A DNA stretch of 64,000 nt, from NCBI GenBank assembly GCA_026874595.1, contig CM049309.1, positions 46,160,079-46,224,078 of the forward strand, written 5' to 3'. Made by a program: the position numbers and the translations under genes. The stretch is from Sipunculus nudus (lineage: Eukaryota > Annelida > Sipuncula > Golfingiida > Sipunculidae). The notes beneath the pieces are model-generated. The model had not been told where the DNA came from. It ran no database searches and saw only the letters and a program-made list of their open reading frames with translations. Shown one piece after another: positions 10,420 through 22,043 of the stretch. Positions within the stretch are counted from its first letter, which is position 1. Every line of letters begins with the position of its first letter.

Positions 10420-11931
10420 TAACAAGACTTTTGGACTATTAAGTATCATACTTTTATCAATGTAAAAGCTGTATACTCAGATATTGTGATATAATATGAA
10501 ATTTCCATTTAGCATGATTTACACCTATATTCATTCTTTTATTTATTTTAGGTGTATTATAGATTCTCTGTTTATGTAAAATGTCTTTGATTTGCTTTTA
10601 CTTATGTGTGATTGTGTATAGATATATACTTCCTGTGATATAAGATCATTTCTTAGAACTTTACATGTACAAATACCTGTGCTGTGCTTACTATATGTAC
10701 AAATACCTGTGCTTTAAATGCTTGTAATCAAAATTTCATGCTTTCAAGGCTTATATTGTCTTATTGACAGAAGTCAGGGATCACTCCATCGTTAACTTTT
10801 TACTATAATCAGTGTTTTTTCCCCCCGTGGCAATATTAACAAGCAGAGTTAATTTACAGCTGCAGTCTATCAGTAACTCCCCCCCCCCCCCCCCGCAACC
10901 AGTGTTTGTTTTTCCGTGGCAATATAAACAAGCAGAGTTAATTTACAGCTGCAGTCTATCCGTAACCCCCCCCCCCCCCCCCCCCAACCATCTATGGTAC
11001 GTTCAGGACCCCCTAAGGCCAAGTGTATGAATTTATCCGAGAGTTAGGGCAAGCTACAGGAAAATGATTAACTTAGCTTTAGGAATTTCCTAGCTTGGCT
11101 GTAAGGGGCGTAATAATAGGCCTTTATCATATTGTGAATCAGTGTGCATGTATACCTGTATAGAAAGTACGGAAAGCAAAGTTTATGAAGTGGTATTACA
11201 TCGCAAGTATTACAATGTCTGTTTTATCCTGTTATGATGACCGTTTAGATAAAACTGCTGTGCCCATCAGTCACACCAGGCTTATCATTAACTCTGGTGT
11301 GTTATATGCTATGACTGGGTCAGAGCAGGCCTGCAGGTGTACATATACGAGCTGAAATAATCCGCCGGGTTTCCAAGCTGTCACGTGTGACTTGCCACGC
11401 CTCTTGCCTGAAACTGGATACTCCAAGTCTAGAACCGGTAAATTTAAAATGTAATGGCTCCTGTTCACATTGGGATTTTCACTCAAAATTAACACTTTTT
11501 GCTCAGTGAAGGAGGAAAATGATCATCATTATTGAAAAAATAGACTTAATTTAAATCACAAAGTTATCAGATTATCGGTTCAGGTGTATTACCTATATTA
11601 TAAAATAATTCCAGGCTAAATATCAAGGATGTGCTTGATATTCTTAACTTAGCCAGAAAAGGGAATTCACATTTTGATTTAATCCAGTTTCAGTGTCTTC
11701 ATGTGGATAACAAAGTGTGTTTTGAAATCTATAGTGCTGACCTCTTGTGGATGCAATCACAACAAACAAAACCCATATTATAACACCCAAAGCGGATGTT
11801 GGTCTTAAAGCATTTACTATGGTTACAGAAATATAGCTGTCGCCAGAAACCAAGATCCATTGTGATAATGCCAAAATGAAGTGAAAGGCTTATAAAGATA
11901 GAAAAATAATGGAAAAAATGAAAAATTAAGC
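10420..11931. other. intergenic stretch with two local duplications
   Basis: TGTACAAATACCTGTGCT occurs twice at 10665-10715. A unit of about 88 bp ending in a poly-C tract is duplicated at 10812-10985 (GTGGCAATAT..AACAAGCAGAGTTAATTT). No gene recognised. Confidence 0.55.
10812..10985 (+). repeat. two-copy tandem duplication, about 88 bp, each ending in poly-C
   Basis: Copies 10812-10894 and 10899-10985 share GTGGCAATAT, AAGCAGAGTTAATTTACAG and CTGCAGTCTATC and differ mainly in C-tract length. Confidence 0.8.
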
Positions 11932-12004
11932 TGCCCCGAGTGAGGATCGAACTCACGACCTTGAGATTATGAGACTCACGCGCTACCTACTGCGCTATCG
12001 AGGC
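11932..12004 (-). tRNA. tRNA-Met (elongator), anticodon CAT
   Basis: A 73-nt cloverleaf read on the minus strand. Acceptor GCCTCGA pairs with TCGGGGC (one U-G), D arm GCGC..GCGC around AGTAGGTA, anticodon stem TGAGT/TCTCA with the U-U at 31-39 known from elongator Met tRNAs, loop CTCATAA, T arm GTGAG-TTCGATC-CTCAC, discriminator A. No intron. Runs of T follow on the minus strand within about 20 nt and can end Pol III transcription. It lacks SINE-like extensions, so it looks like a true gene. Confidence 0.92.
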
Positions 12005-13140
12005 CCGCTTGTAAGTGAAGATGCAAAAATGATATATATATAGCTGACATAGTTGACATCGGCCGGATTCATAACCCTAAGGAGGTCATGCTATCGTCCG
12101 TGGCTATATGTGTTTGTTTACTGGCAGAATAAGCAAAGGATACTATATCGAGTTCTTCTTCAAACCTCAAAGGCTGTGTGATCGCAACTTTAAGGCTCAA
12201 GAAGACCAACTTTCCATTAGCGGGTCTTTTTTTTACTATAAATAATAAGAGTTTCCGGCTGGAGCGCAAGCTAGCGCTCTGACTTGAACTGTGTTTGAGT
12301 AGACTCAGTTGTGGCTCTACTGAAACAGCCTACAGGCCTATAATAATCACTACTAGAGCCACAATTGGGTCTAGCGCTCATGCTGCATATAGTCTGACTG
12401 CCAAAGGTTTCATAGCTGAAGTAGGGGCCGGGTTCAGGAAATGATTATATACTGGCTTCGGCGATATTTTTTTTTATTACTGTATAATTTTAATTGCAGG
12501 CTACAGGTATATTAGGCGGTTGCAAGTTTGAAAATAATAACCATAGCACTGAACATTGTTTATTAATTAGGGCACCGCCTTGGAGCTGGTGCCCAATAAT
12601 AATCAGGTTTATATCGGCTGTCTGTGTCCATCCGCCACATATTGCGCGAACAATTCCAGCAATTCCTACCCTGATCATTTTACCGGTAGGCCTACTGAAG
12701 TTTGACACCCGTGACATGTACAATACATTTATTTGCGCTATTTAATTTCAGACCAATTGGAAATCCAATATGGCCTTCATAACTTCAGCAATTTACGCTA
12801 TATTGACCTAATTTCTGGTATGTAAATATATATATAGGAAATATATGCATTCATGAATGCATGGTTATATTAAACATTAAAATAATATCACCATCGGTTT
12901 TTAATGGTGGTCAGTTTTGAAGTGAAACAATATGTTTTTATTGGAAAATGGAGGTTTCCCCTTAATTTAATTTTTTTCTTTTAATTTCTTTTTAATTTCT
13001 TTTAAATTTAATTCTTTAATTTTAATCCGTCCGGAATTATTTTTTTTTTTCTTCCTTTGCCCTTGACCCGTCCGTTCACAAAAATTCATCGAAATTCATT
13101 GAGAGCTTCATACATATGTCTCGTACGAAACATTTGTCGT
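12005..13140. other. intergenic, nothing recognised
   Basis: No repeat family, splice-supported exon or RNA gene seen. Open frames at 12490-12745 on both strands overlap each other and look fortuitous. Confidence 0.4.
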
Positions 13141-13146
13141 TCACCC

Positions 13147-13330
13147 AGGTTCCATGTTTAAGGTTCCAAGTTTAAGGTCCAAGATTCCAAGTTAAACATT
13201 CTAGATTCCAAGTTTAAGGTTCATGCCTCCAAGTATAAGGTTCAATGGTCTAAGCGTAAGGTTCCAGATTGAAGGTTCCCGGTTCCAAGTTTAAGGATTC
13301 AGGTTCCAAGTTTTGAGGCTCCACGTTCCA
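13147..13330 (+). repeat. degenerate short minisatellite (GGTTCCAAGTTTAA motif)
   Basis: About ten loose copies of a 13-22 bp motif, GGTTCCAAGTTTAAGG with variants, follow one another. Divergence is high, so the array is old. Confidence 0.7.
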
Positions 13331-13533
13331 ATTTTATCGACAACTTCGCAGGCGCGGGGACAGGTAGATCAGCGGCCTCCTGGCATAGGTATACATGCAT
13401 GCAGGCCGTCTCCAAACTTAAAAAAAAAGTTTCATATTCCATTTTTCAAGTTGCAAGTTTACCGCCTATATATCCCTCGCGGGGGATATAGGCGCCTAAA
13501 TATATTAATAGTTATATACAGGTGGCGCTTTTT

Positions 13534-13538
<5 letters not shown>

Positions 13539-13627
<89 letters not shown>
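13539..13627. repeat. (TA)n microsatellite
   Basis: About 89 bp of TA with one AT phase change at 13569. Confidence 0.9.
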
Positions 13628-13629
<2 letters not shown>

Positions 13630-14816
13630 TTCTTAACTCTTCTTCACGTGCTGTTATGTCTTGATTCTTATATCAGCTCATGGTTGCACGTGGCAGATGA
13701 AGTCTGGCACTCTTATGTTCTTAGTCCTTTATCCCTAACTTCACAATAACTGGGCATATAATACACAAAACACGCACTAAGATCAACACTTTACCTCTGT
13801 ATCCTCCAGGTAACAAAGTCTCTAATGTCAAACATCTAAATGCTTATTTCTAAGAGTGATCCCGTCAACCTTTCACTCTTTATATCTTGGAACCATCTTT
13901 CTCTCATGAAATCTCGACAAGTCCCCGACAGAAAGTTGATATCCCCAGATAATTTCGTGGCCACATACATGAGTAATTGTCTGACCTGCTTGTACTGATA
14001 AAGACCGGCACTGCCTCCAGGCAACTAAATGTAAACAATACTCGCTGGCTTGGTAATTATACACACCATACCAAGCAGCTCTATATGTCATATCATCACT
14101 ATGGTCATAACCTTTAACCTTAACTTCATTAAAGCCAGCCATTCGCCTGCCTTATTTGTCGAATGTATTCAATTTCTGGTTTCCTCTGTGTGCATTTTGA
14201 TGAACTGTAGATAATGCGTGCTTAGAAAGGTTCCTATATATATAACGCCACTGTGTCAGATGTATGAGCTTTTTTATACTAGCTGTTTGTGAACATGTTA
14301 CATAAAACGTGACCGAAGAACGGCGGAGGTGCTTGATTGCATATGTGCAGAAGTTGTATGTCACTAGTTGCTAACCCTGCATGTTCCTCTGATTAGGCCT
14401 AGAGGTCCTTGTTGAATTTGTGTGGAATACGACCGGTTGTCATTTTGACGGACACTCTACATGCTATGAACAATTTCATATAAGCCTACACAAAATTCAA
14501 GGCCTGTATACCAGGAGTTCATGGTTTAGGGCGTATTAATATGAAATGTATAAGGGATTATATTCAGTTAATAGTCATCAAATACCGGAATAGGACCCTT
14601 AAAAACCAAATTAAGCTTAAACACCTAAAATGTTTTCTATTCTCTTCGCTTGGGAGTATAGGCGGTAGGGAATGTAGAATCAATATCCTCGCTTGTTATG
14701 GCTGCTGACAGCCGCGTCCAAAGTCCAAATTTAGAAATTTCAGTTAAGAAAATCAGCTCAGTTTGAGCAAAAGCAAAACAGGTGAAGAGACACATAATGT
14801 ACTTTTGTCGTTTTAA
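13628..14816. other. intergenic, nothing recognised
   Basis: Several minus-strand open frames at 13836-14364 have no splice or family support. Confidence 0.4.
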
Positions 14817-14863
14817 TTGTATCCCCAGACAAAGTCGGGGGATACTATGTTTTCATACCGGTC

Positions 14864-14900
<37 letters not shown>

Positions 14901-15710
14901 ATATGAATCTTGTTGGCGCGATAACCCAAAAAATATTTCACGGAACTTTACCAAACTTGGTATATGTATAGATATGGGTAAGAGGACGACGCCTATTTAA
15001 AATGAGGTCATGACCTTTACTAGGAGAGTGTCCTTGACCTTGAATAGGTCCAATTTTGGGGAAAATCACACAAATTCTTTAATATCTCAAGAAATCTTGC
15101 ATGGATTTATCCCAAAATCAAGTTGATGGAAGATCATGGATAGGGTTGTCATGTTCCAGAAACTGGTGGCGCCACCTATTATTCTTTACTTGTTTTCGTG
15201 CCGTTTAATACCCCCTAAATTGCCACCTTGCAGCACTGTGAGCATTATAAGTCAAAAACTAATGGACAGATTTCTTTTATATTATGCATATACATAGGTA
15301 TGGGTTATGGGATGATGCTTATTTAAATTGGGGTCATGACCTTTCCTATGATAGTGGCCTTGACCTTGAATATTGCCATATATGGTGAAAATCACACACC
15401 TCTTATGATATCTCCAGTGTTGATAGCCATATGGATTTCAAACATGACTTATGTATGGCCCACCACTAAAGTAAGAACCCTATAGGTTCTAGGGTCATGA
15501 GGTCAAAGGTCAAGGTCACTGGACTGGCATTTTAAAAGATACTGTGGATGCATTTTAAGCCAAACTTTCATCCCAGGTCTTCCATCTTGAATATATAGCT
15601 CACTTGCCAATAATGGATGATCCATATAAATTTTGGGGTCACAAGGTCAAAGGTCAAGGCCACAGGAGCTATCTGTCCAAAAATTAGTTTCTGGATGATA
15701 ATTCCTGCTT

Positions 15711-18308
15711 TTATTGATGTAATGATTTCAAAATTGACTTATATATGTCCCATTGAAAAAGCAAGACCCAAATTGATTTTGGGGTCATGAGGTCAAAGGT
15801 CAAGGTCACAAGAAATCTCTTTAAAAAGATTGTGGATGCATTTTCAGCCAAACAATTCATCTCAGATCTTTCATCTTGCACATATAGTTCACCTGCCAAG
15901 AGTGGAAGACCCCTATCAATTTTGAGGTCACAAGGTCAAAGGTGAAGGTCACAGGAGCCATATGTCCAAAAATTAGTTTCTGGATGATAATTCCTGCTTT
16001 TATTGATGTATGGATTTCAAACTTGACTTATATATGTCCCATAGGAAAAGCAAGACCCAAATTGATTTTGGGGTCATGAGGTCAAATGTCAAGGTCACAG
16101 GACACATCTTTAAAAAGATGTGGATGCATTTTCAGCCAAACATTTCATCTCAGACCTTTCATCTTGCACATATAAGTCATCTGCCAATAGAGGATGACCC
16201 CTATCAATTTTGAGGTCACAAGGTCAAAGGTGAAGGTCACAGGAGCCATCTGTCCAAAAATTAGTTTCTGGATGATAATTCCTTCTTTTATTGATGTATG
16301 GATTTCAAACTATACATGTATTTGACCCATTGGAAATGCAAAACCGGAATTGAATTTCGGGTCATGAGGTCAAAGGTCAAGGTCACAGGACACATCTTTA
16401 AAAAGATTGTGGATGCATTTTCAGCCATACAATTCATCTCAGATTTTTCATTTTGCACATATAGTTCACCTGCCAAGAGTGGAAGACCCCTATCAATTTT
16501 GAGGTCACAAGGTCAAAGGTGAAAGTCACAGGAGCCATATATCCAAAAATTAGTTTCTGGATGATAATTCCTGCTTTTATTGATGTATGGATTTCAAACT
16601 TGACTTATATATGTCCCATTGAAAAAGCAAGACCCAAATTGATTTTGGGGTCATGAGGTCAAAGGTCAAGGTCACAGGAAATCTCTTTAAAAAGATTGTG
16701 GATGCATTTTCAGCCAAACAATTCATCTCAGATCTTTCATCTTGCACATATAGTTCACCTGCCAAGAGTGGAAGACCCCTATCAATTTTGAGGTCACAAG
16801 GTCAAAGGTGAAGGTCACAGGAGCCGTATGTCCAAAAATTAGTTTCTGGATGATAATTCCTGCTTTTATTGATGTATGGATTTCAAACTTGACTTATATA
16901 TGTCCCATAGGAAAAGCAAGACCCAAATTGATTTTGGGGTCATGAGGTCAAAGGTCAAGGTCACAGGACACATCTTTAAAAAGATGTGGATGCATTTTCA
17001 GCCAAACATTTCATCTCAGACCTTTCATCTTGCACATATAAGTCATCTGCCAATAGAGGATGACCCCTATCAATTTTGAGGTCACAAGGTCAAAGGTGAA
17101 GGTCACAGGAGCCATCTGTCCAAAAATTAGTTTCTGGATGATAATTCCTTCTTTTATTGATGTATGGATTTCAAACTATACATGTATTTGACCCATTGGA
17201 AATGCAAAACCGGAATTGAATTTCGGGTCATGAGGTCAAAGGTCAAGGTCACAGGACACATCTTTAAAAAGATTGTTGATGCATTTTCAGCCATACAATT
17301 CATCTCAGATTTTTCATTTTGCACATATAGTTCACCTGCCAAGAGTGGAAGACCCCTATCAATTTTGAGGTCACAAGGTCAAAGGTGAAAGTCACAGGAG
17401 CCATATATCCAAAAATTAGTTTCTGGATGATAATTCCTGCTTTTATTGATGTATGGATTTCAAACTTGACTTATATATGTCCCATTGAAAAAGCAAGACC
17501 CAAATTGATTTTGGGGTCATGAGGTCAAAGGTCAAGGTCACAGGAAATCTCTTTAAAAAGATTGTGGATGCATTTTCAGCCAAACAATTCATCTCAGATC
17601 TTTCATCTTGCACATATAGTTCACCTGCCAAGAGTGGAAGACCCCTATCAATTTTGAGGTCACAAGGTCAAAGGTGAAGGTCACAGGAGCCATATGTCCA
17701 AAAATTAGTTTCTGGATGATAATTCCTGCTTTTATTGATGTATGGATTTCAAACTTGACTTATATATGTCCCATAGGAAAAGCAAGACCCAAATTGATTT
17801 TGGGGTCATGAGGTCAAAGGTCAAGGTCACAGGACACATCTTTAAAAAGATGTGGATGCATTTTCAGCCAAACATTTCATCTCAGACCTTTCATCTTGCA
17901 CATATAAGTCATCTGCCAATAGAGGATGACCCCTATCAATTTTGAGGTCACAAGGTCAAAGGTGAAGGTCACAGGAGCCATCTGTCCAAAAATTAGTTTC
18001 TGGATGATAATTCCTTCTTTTATTGATGTATGGATTTCAAACTATACATGTATTTGACCCATTGGAAATGCAAAACCGGAATTGAATTTCGGGTCATGAG
18101 GTCAAAGGTCAAGGTCACAGGACACATCTTTAAAAAGATTGTTGATGCATTTTCAGCCATACAATTCATCTCAGATTTTTCATTTTGCACATATAGTTCA
18201 CCTGCCAAGAGTGGAAGACCCCTATCAATTTTGAGGTCACAAGGTCAAAGGTGAAAGTCACAGGAGCCATATATCCAAAAATTAGTTTCTGGATGATAAT
18301 TCCTGCTT
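15711..18308. repeat. higher-order repeat: three copies of an 866-bp unit
   Basis: Copies 15711-16576, 16577-17442 and 17443-18308 each hold three ~289-bp units in the same order with near-identical sequence (for example TACATGTATTTGACCC only in the third unit of each). Confidence 0.85.
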
Positions 18309-19729
18309 TTATTGATGTATGGATTTCAAACTTGACTTATATATGTCCCATTGGAAAAGCAAGACCCAAATTGACTTTGGGGTCATGAGGTCAAAGGTCA
18401 AGGTCACATCTTTAAAAAGAGGTGGATGCATTTTCAGCCAAACATTTCATCTCAGACCTTTCATCTTGCACATATAAGTCATCTGCCAATAGAGGAAGAC
18501 CCCTATCAATTTTGAGGTCACAAGGTCAAAGGTGAAGGTCACAGGAGCCATCTGTCCAAAAATTAGTTTCTGGATGATAATTCCTTCTTTTATTGATGTA
18601 TGGATTTCAAACTATACATGTATTTGACCCATTGGAAATGCAAAACCGGAATTGAATTTCGGGTCATGAGGTCAAAGGTCAAGGTCACAGGACACATCTT
18701 TAAAAAGATTGTGGATGCATTTTCAGCCATACAATTCATCTCAGATCTTTCATTTTGCACATATAGTTCACCTGCCAAGAGTGGAAGACCCCTATCAATT
18801 TTGAGGTCACAAGGTCAAAGGTGAAGGTCACAGGAGCCATATATCCAAAAATTAGTTTCTGGATGATAATTCCTGCTTTTATTGATGTATGGATTTCAAA
18901 CTTGACTTATATATGTCCCATTGGAAAAGCAAGACCCAAATTGACTTTGGGGTCATGAGGTCAAAGGTCAAGGTCACATCTTTAAAAAGAGGTGGATGCA
19001 TTTTCAGCCAAACATTTCATCTCAGACCTTTCATCTTGCACATATAAGTCATCTGCCAATAGAGGAAGACCCCTATCAATTTTGAGGTCACAAGGTCAAA
19101 GGTGAAGGTCACAGGAGCCATCTGTCCAAAAATTAGTTTCTGGATGATAATTCCTTCTTTTATTGATGTATGGATTTCAAACTATACATGTATTTGACCC
19201 ATTGGAAATGCAAAACCGGAATTGAATTTCGGGTCATGAGGTCAAAGGTCAAGGTCACAGGACACATCTTTAAAAAGATTGTGGATGCATTTTCAGCCAT
19301 ACAATTCATCTCAGATCTTTCATTTTGCACATATAGTTCACCTGCCAAGAGTGGAAGACCCCTATCAATTTTGAGGTCACAAGGTCAAAGGTGAAGGTCA
19401 CAGGAGCCATATATCCAAAAATTAGTTTCTGGATGATAATTCCTGCTTTTATTGATGTATGGATTTCAAACTTGACTTATATATGTCCCATTGGAAAAGC
19501 AAGACCCAAATTGATTTTGGGGTCATGTGGTCAAAGGTCAAGGTCACATCTTTAAAAAGAGGTGGATGCATTTTTAGCCAAACATTTCATCTCAGGTCTT
19601 TCATCTTGCACATATAGTTCACCTGCCAAGAGAGGAAGAACCCTATCAGTTTTGAGGTCACAAGGTCAAAGGTGAAGGTCACAGGAGCCATCTGTCCAAA
19701 AATTAGTTTCTGGATGATAATTCCATCTT
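18020..19729. repeat. higher-order repeat: 570-bp unit, about three copies
   Basis: The same landmarks recur at 18020, 18590 and 19160. Each has a shortened AAGGTCACATCTTTAAAAAGAGG junction in which the ACAGGAC stretch is missing. Overlaps the end of the 866-bp series, so the 570-bp form arose by losing one unit. Confidence 0.8.
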
Positions 19730-20595
19730 TTACTGATGTATGGATTTCAAACTTGGCTTTGTTATTGACCCATTAGAAAAGCAAGACCCAAATTGATTTT
19801 GGGGTCATGAGGTCAAAGGTCAAGGTCACAGGAAACCTCTTTAAAAAGATTGTGGATGCATTTTCAGCCAAACAATTCATCTCAGATCTTTCCTCTTGCA
19901 CATATAGTTCACCTGCCAAGTGTGGAAGACCCCTATCAATTTTGAGGTCACAAGGTCAAAGATGAAGGTCACAGGAGCCATATGTCCAAAAATTAGTTTC
20001 TGGATGATAATTCCTGCTTTTATTGATGTATGGATTTCAAACTTGACTTGTATATGTCCCATTGGAAAAGTAAGACCAAAATTTGAATTTGGGGTCATGA
20101 GGTCAAAGGTCAAGGTCACAGGACACATCTTAAAAAGAGGTGGATGCATTTTCAGCCAAACATTTCATCTCATATCTTTCATCTTGCACATATAGTTCTC
20201 CTGCCAAGAGGATGAACACTATCAATTTTGAGGTCACAAGGTCAAAGGTGAAGGTCACAGGAGCCATCTGTCCAAAAATAAGTTTCTGGATGATAATTCC
20301 TGCTTTATTGATGTATAGATTTCAATCTTGACTTGCATATGTCCCATTGGAAAAGGAAGACCCAAATTGATTTTGGGGTTATGAGATCAAAGGTCAAGGT
20401 CACAGGACACATCTTTAAAAAGATCAAGGTCACAGGACCAACATCTTCAACAAGATTGTGGATCGTTAGATGGAATAAACAATAAATATGCCAAGTGTCA
20501 GTATATGCTGCTAAAAATGGGGGTCTGTTCTTGTAGGAGGGGGGCCTACTATGTCTGGGGATACTCTGGTACCTGCGGTGCCAAGAAATGTCTAG

Positions 20596-20930
20596 TTACA
20601 AGTGGATCTTAATACCGATTGTTGGGATTTCGAATAACATGTATAAACCTCATATTTTAAATCGATAATAACACCATAACAAAACCAACCGTCAAACCTA
20701 CTATTCATATATGAAAATAAGTGTTGATTTTAAATGGTATATTTTAGAAGCAGAAATGACAATTAAAAGCCCGATACAAACTTAACCTTGTCGCTATTAG
20801 AGTGACAGAAGATGACATTTTGCGGCGTCATTTAATAATATGTAGCCACTATATAGTGGACCTGTGGTTAAGGCGTTGGGCTTCGGAGCATGTGTACCAT
20901 TTCAGTTATTTTTCAATGACATGATTAAAT
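20596..20930. other. intergenic; weak tRNA-like fragment at about 20868-20895
   Basis: GTGGTTAAGGCGTTGGGCTTC resembles a Pol III A box of a Leu/Ser-type tRNA, but no B box or cloverleaf follows. Confidence 0.25.
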
Positions 20931-20934
20931 CTCA

Positions 20935-21720
20935 ATAGAACCGCCCAGATTCGCTCCAGTTTTTTATTACTGACCATGTCATGCCGCTGCTCCAACAGCT
21001 CCATTGGCATCCCGTCAAGTACCGCGTACATTACAAAATTGCTGTTTTTGTTTACCGCCATTTCGATGGCTGACATCCATCATATATATACTTGTTTGAA
21101 AAATTGATAATCTAAAATTAATAACCTTTGCGTACGCTGCGTTCAGCTGGCGGAAATCTTAATTAAAAGATCATTCTCGACTTGTAATGAGAATTAAACA
21201 TACCTATAAATGGTGTCTTATTTTATTTAACTCCGCTAGAAAACCATGTATCTGACATATTTGTCGTGACTGATACTTGTATGCTCAAAACGGAACCGAG
21301 ACAGGATTATCGGCATTTACCATTAACTTTGCCATTTTGAATGGCTATTTCGTCATTTTCAAACTGGATTAGTATGTGCTTGGGAAAACAACAACAAGCC
21401 ATGTAGGACAAAGCAGACATTTCAGACCCGGCATTCCGCGGCCGGTTTACAAATTTTATTCAATTAGATCAAGTAGATATGATGTACCCATGGACCTTTT
21501 CACGTGTCGTGAGTGCAAAACATTAGGTTATATTCGTGTCGCGAGTGCAACGCACTCATGGGAGGCTCAAAGTGTAATATGAAAGTCAGTGAACGTGACT
21601 TCCATTTTTTAGCCCAAAAAGTCTGGAATTCGCTTCCTAATACACTCAGAAAATCTCCGACTCTTTGATAATTTAAAACCAATTTTAAAACGTATCTGTT
21701 TTGGAAAAGCTTTAGGTCTT
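20935..21720 (+). pseudogene. LINE (non-LTR) reverse transcriptase, C-terminal remnant, broken
   Basis: At 20968-21070 the frame reads HVMPLLQQLHWHPVKYRVHYKI then VFVYRHFDG, the conserved HWLPV..RI.YKI..L.YK motif near the end of jockey/CR1/RTE-like RT proteins. At about 21590-21715 a second piece reads RDFHFLAQKVWNSLPNTLRK then FKTNFKTYLFW, the family's A..VWNSLP...R.....FK..LK..LF tail, with two in-frame stops. About 300 nt of unrelated sequence separates them. No ORF1, endonuclease or RT catalytic core lies in the window. Dead, 5'-truncated copy. Confidence 0.72.
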
Positions 21721-22043
21721 GATTATGTATCTTTTGTTTTTCTGAAAGTGGGCTCATGGAGAGGCACAGGTTTCCATGATATTGCATGTGTGTTTGCGTG
21801 TGTGAATCGCGCTGTAAGTCCGACCGTCGGGGAATTGGCGCTATATTAAGATGATAAGACGTATATGGCACCACCAGATTATTAAAGTATATATTTAATC
21901 GTAGTACAAGTAAAACACGACTTTTTAATGTTTGTATTTGAAATGCTACCACCCAGTCAATATTTTAATCCTACCCTGGGAACGAATGATCAATTATTAC
22001 ATGTGTTATGACTCCCATGTTCCATCATGCAGTTTAATTTAAA

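Larger units (their letters stand above)
14817..20595 (+). mobile_element. family A Helitron-like (HINE) element, copy A2, largest and best preserved
   Basis: Plus orientation. The 5' end TTGTATCCCCAGAC forms a hairpin with GGGGGATAC at about 14838-14847, then (CCG)n at 14865-14901 and a module with GGTGGCGCCACC at 15165-15176. The tandem core runs from about 15480 to 20430. The 3' end has ACTATGTCTGGGGATAC (matches the 5' arm inverted at 16 of 17), hairpin TGGTACCTGCGGTGCCA, AGAAATGT, CTAG, then TT. 5,779 bp, about twice the size of A1 and A4 because of core expansion. Confidence 0.8.

Noticed and set aside
11644-11874. Hydrophobic minus-strand stretch (LGVIIWVLFVVIAS) as signal-peptide exon of the TEP-like gene
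   Set aside because: The nearest donor leaves phase 1, whereas exon 6054-6208 needs two bases from the preceding exon. No good start codon context.
15711-20331. Dozens of 60-90 codon frames on both strands with recurring protein strings (e.g. MRSKVKVTGHIFKK, FDLMTPKSI)
   Set aside because: They repeat with the tandem units and occur on both strands at once in families A and A'. There is no conserved start, domain or splice context; they are a by-product of the DNA repeat.
20868-20895. tRNA gene
   Set aside because: Only an A-box-like string; no B box, anticodon arm or acceptor pairing.
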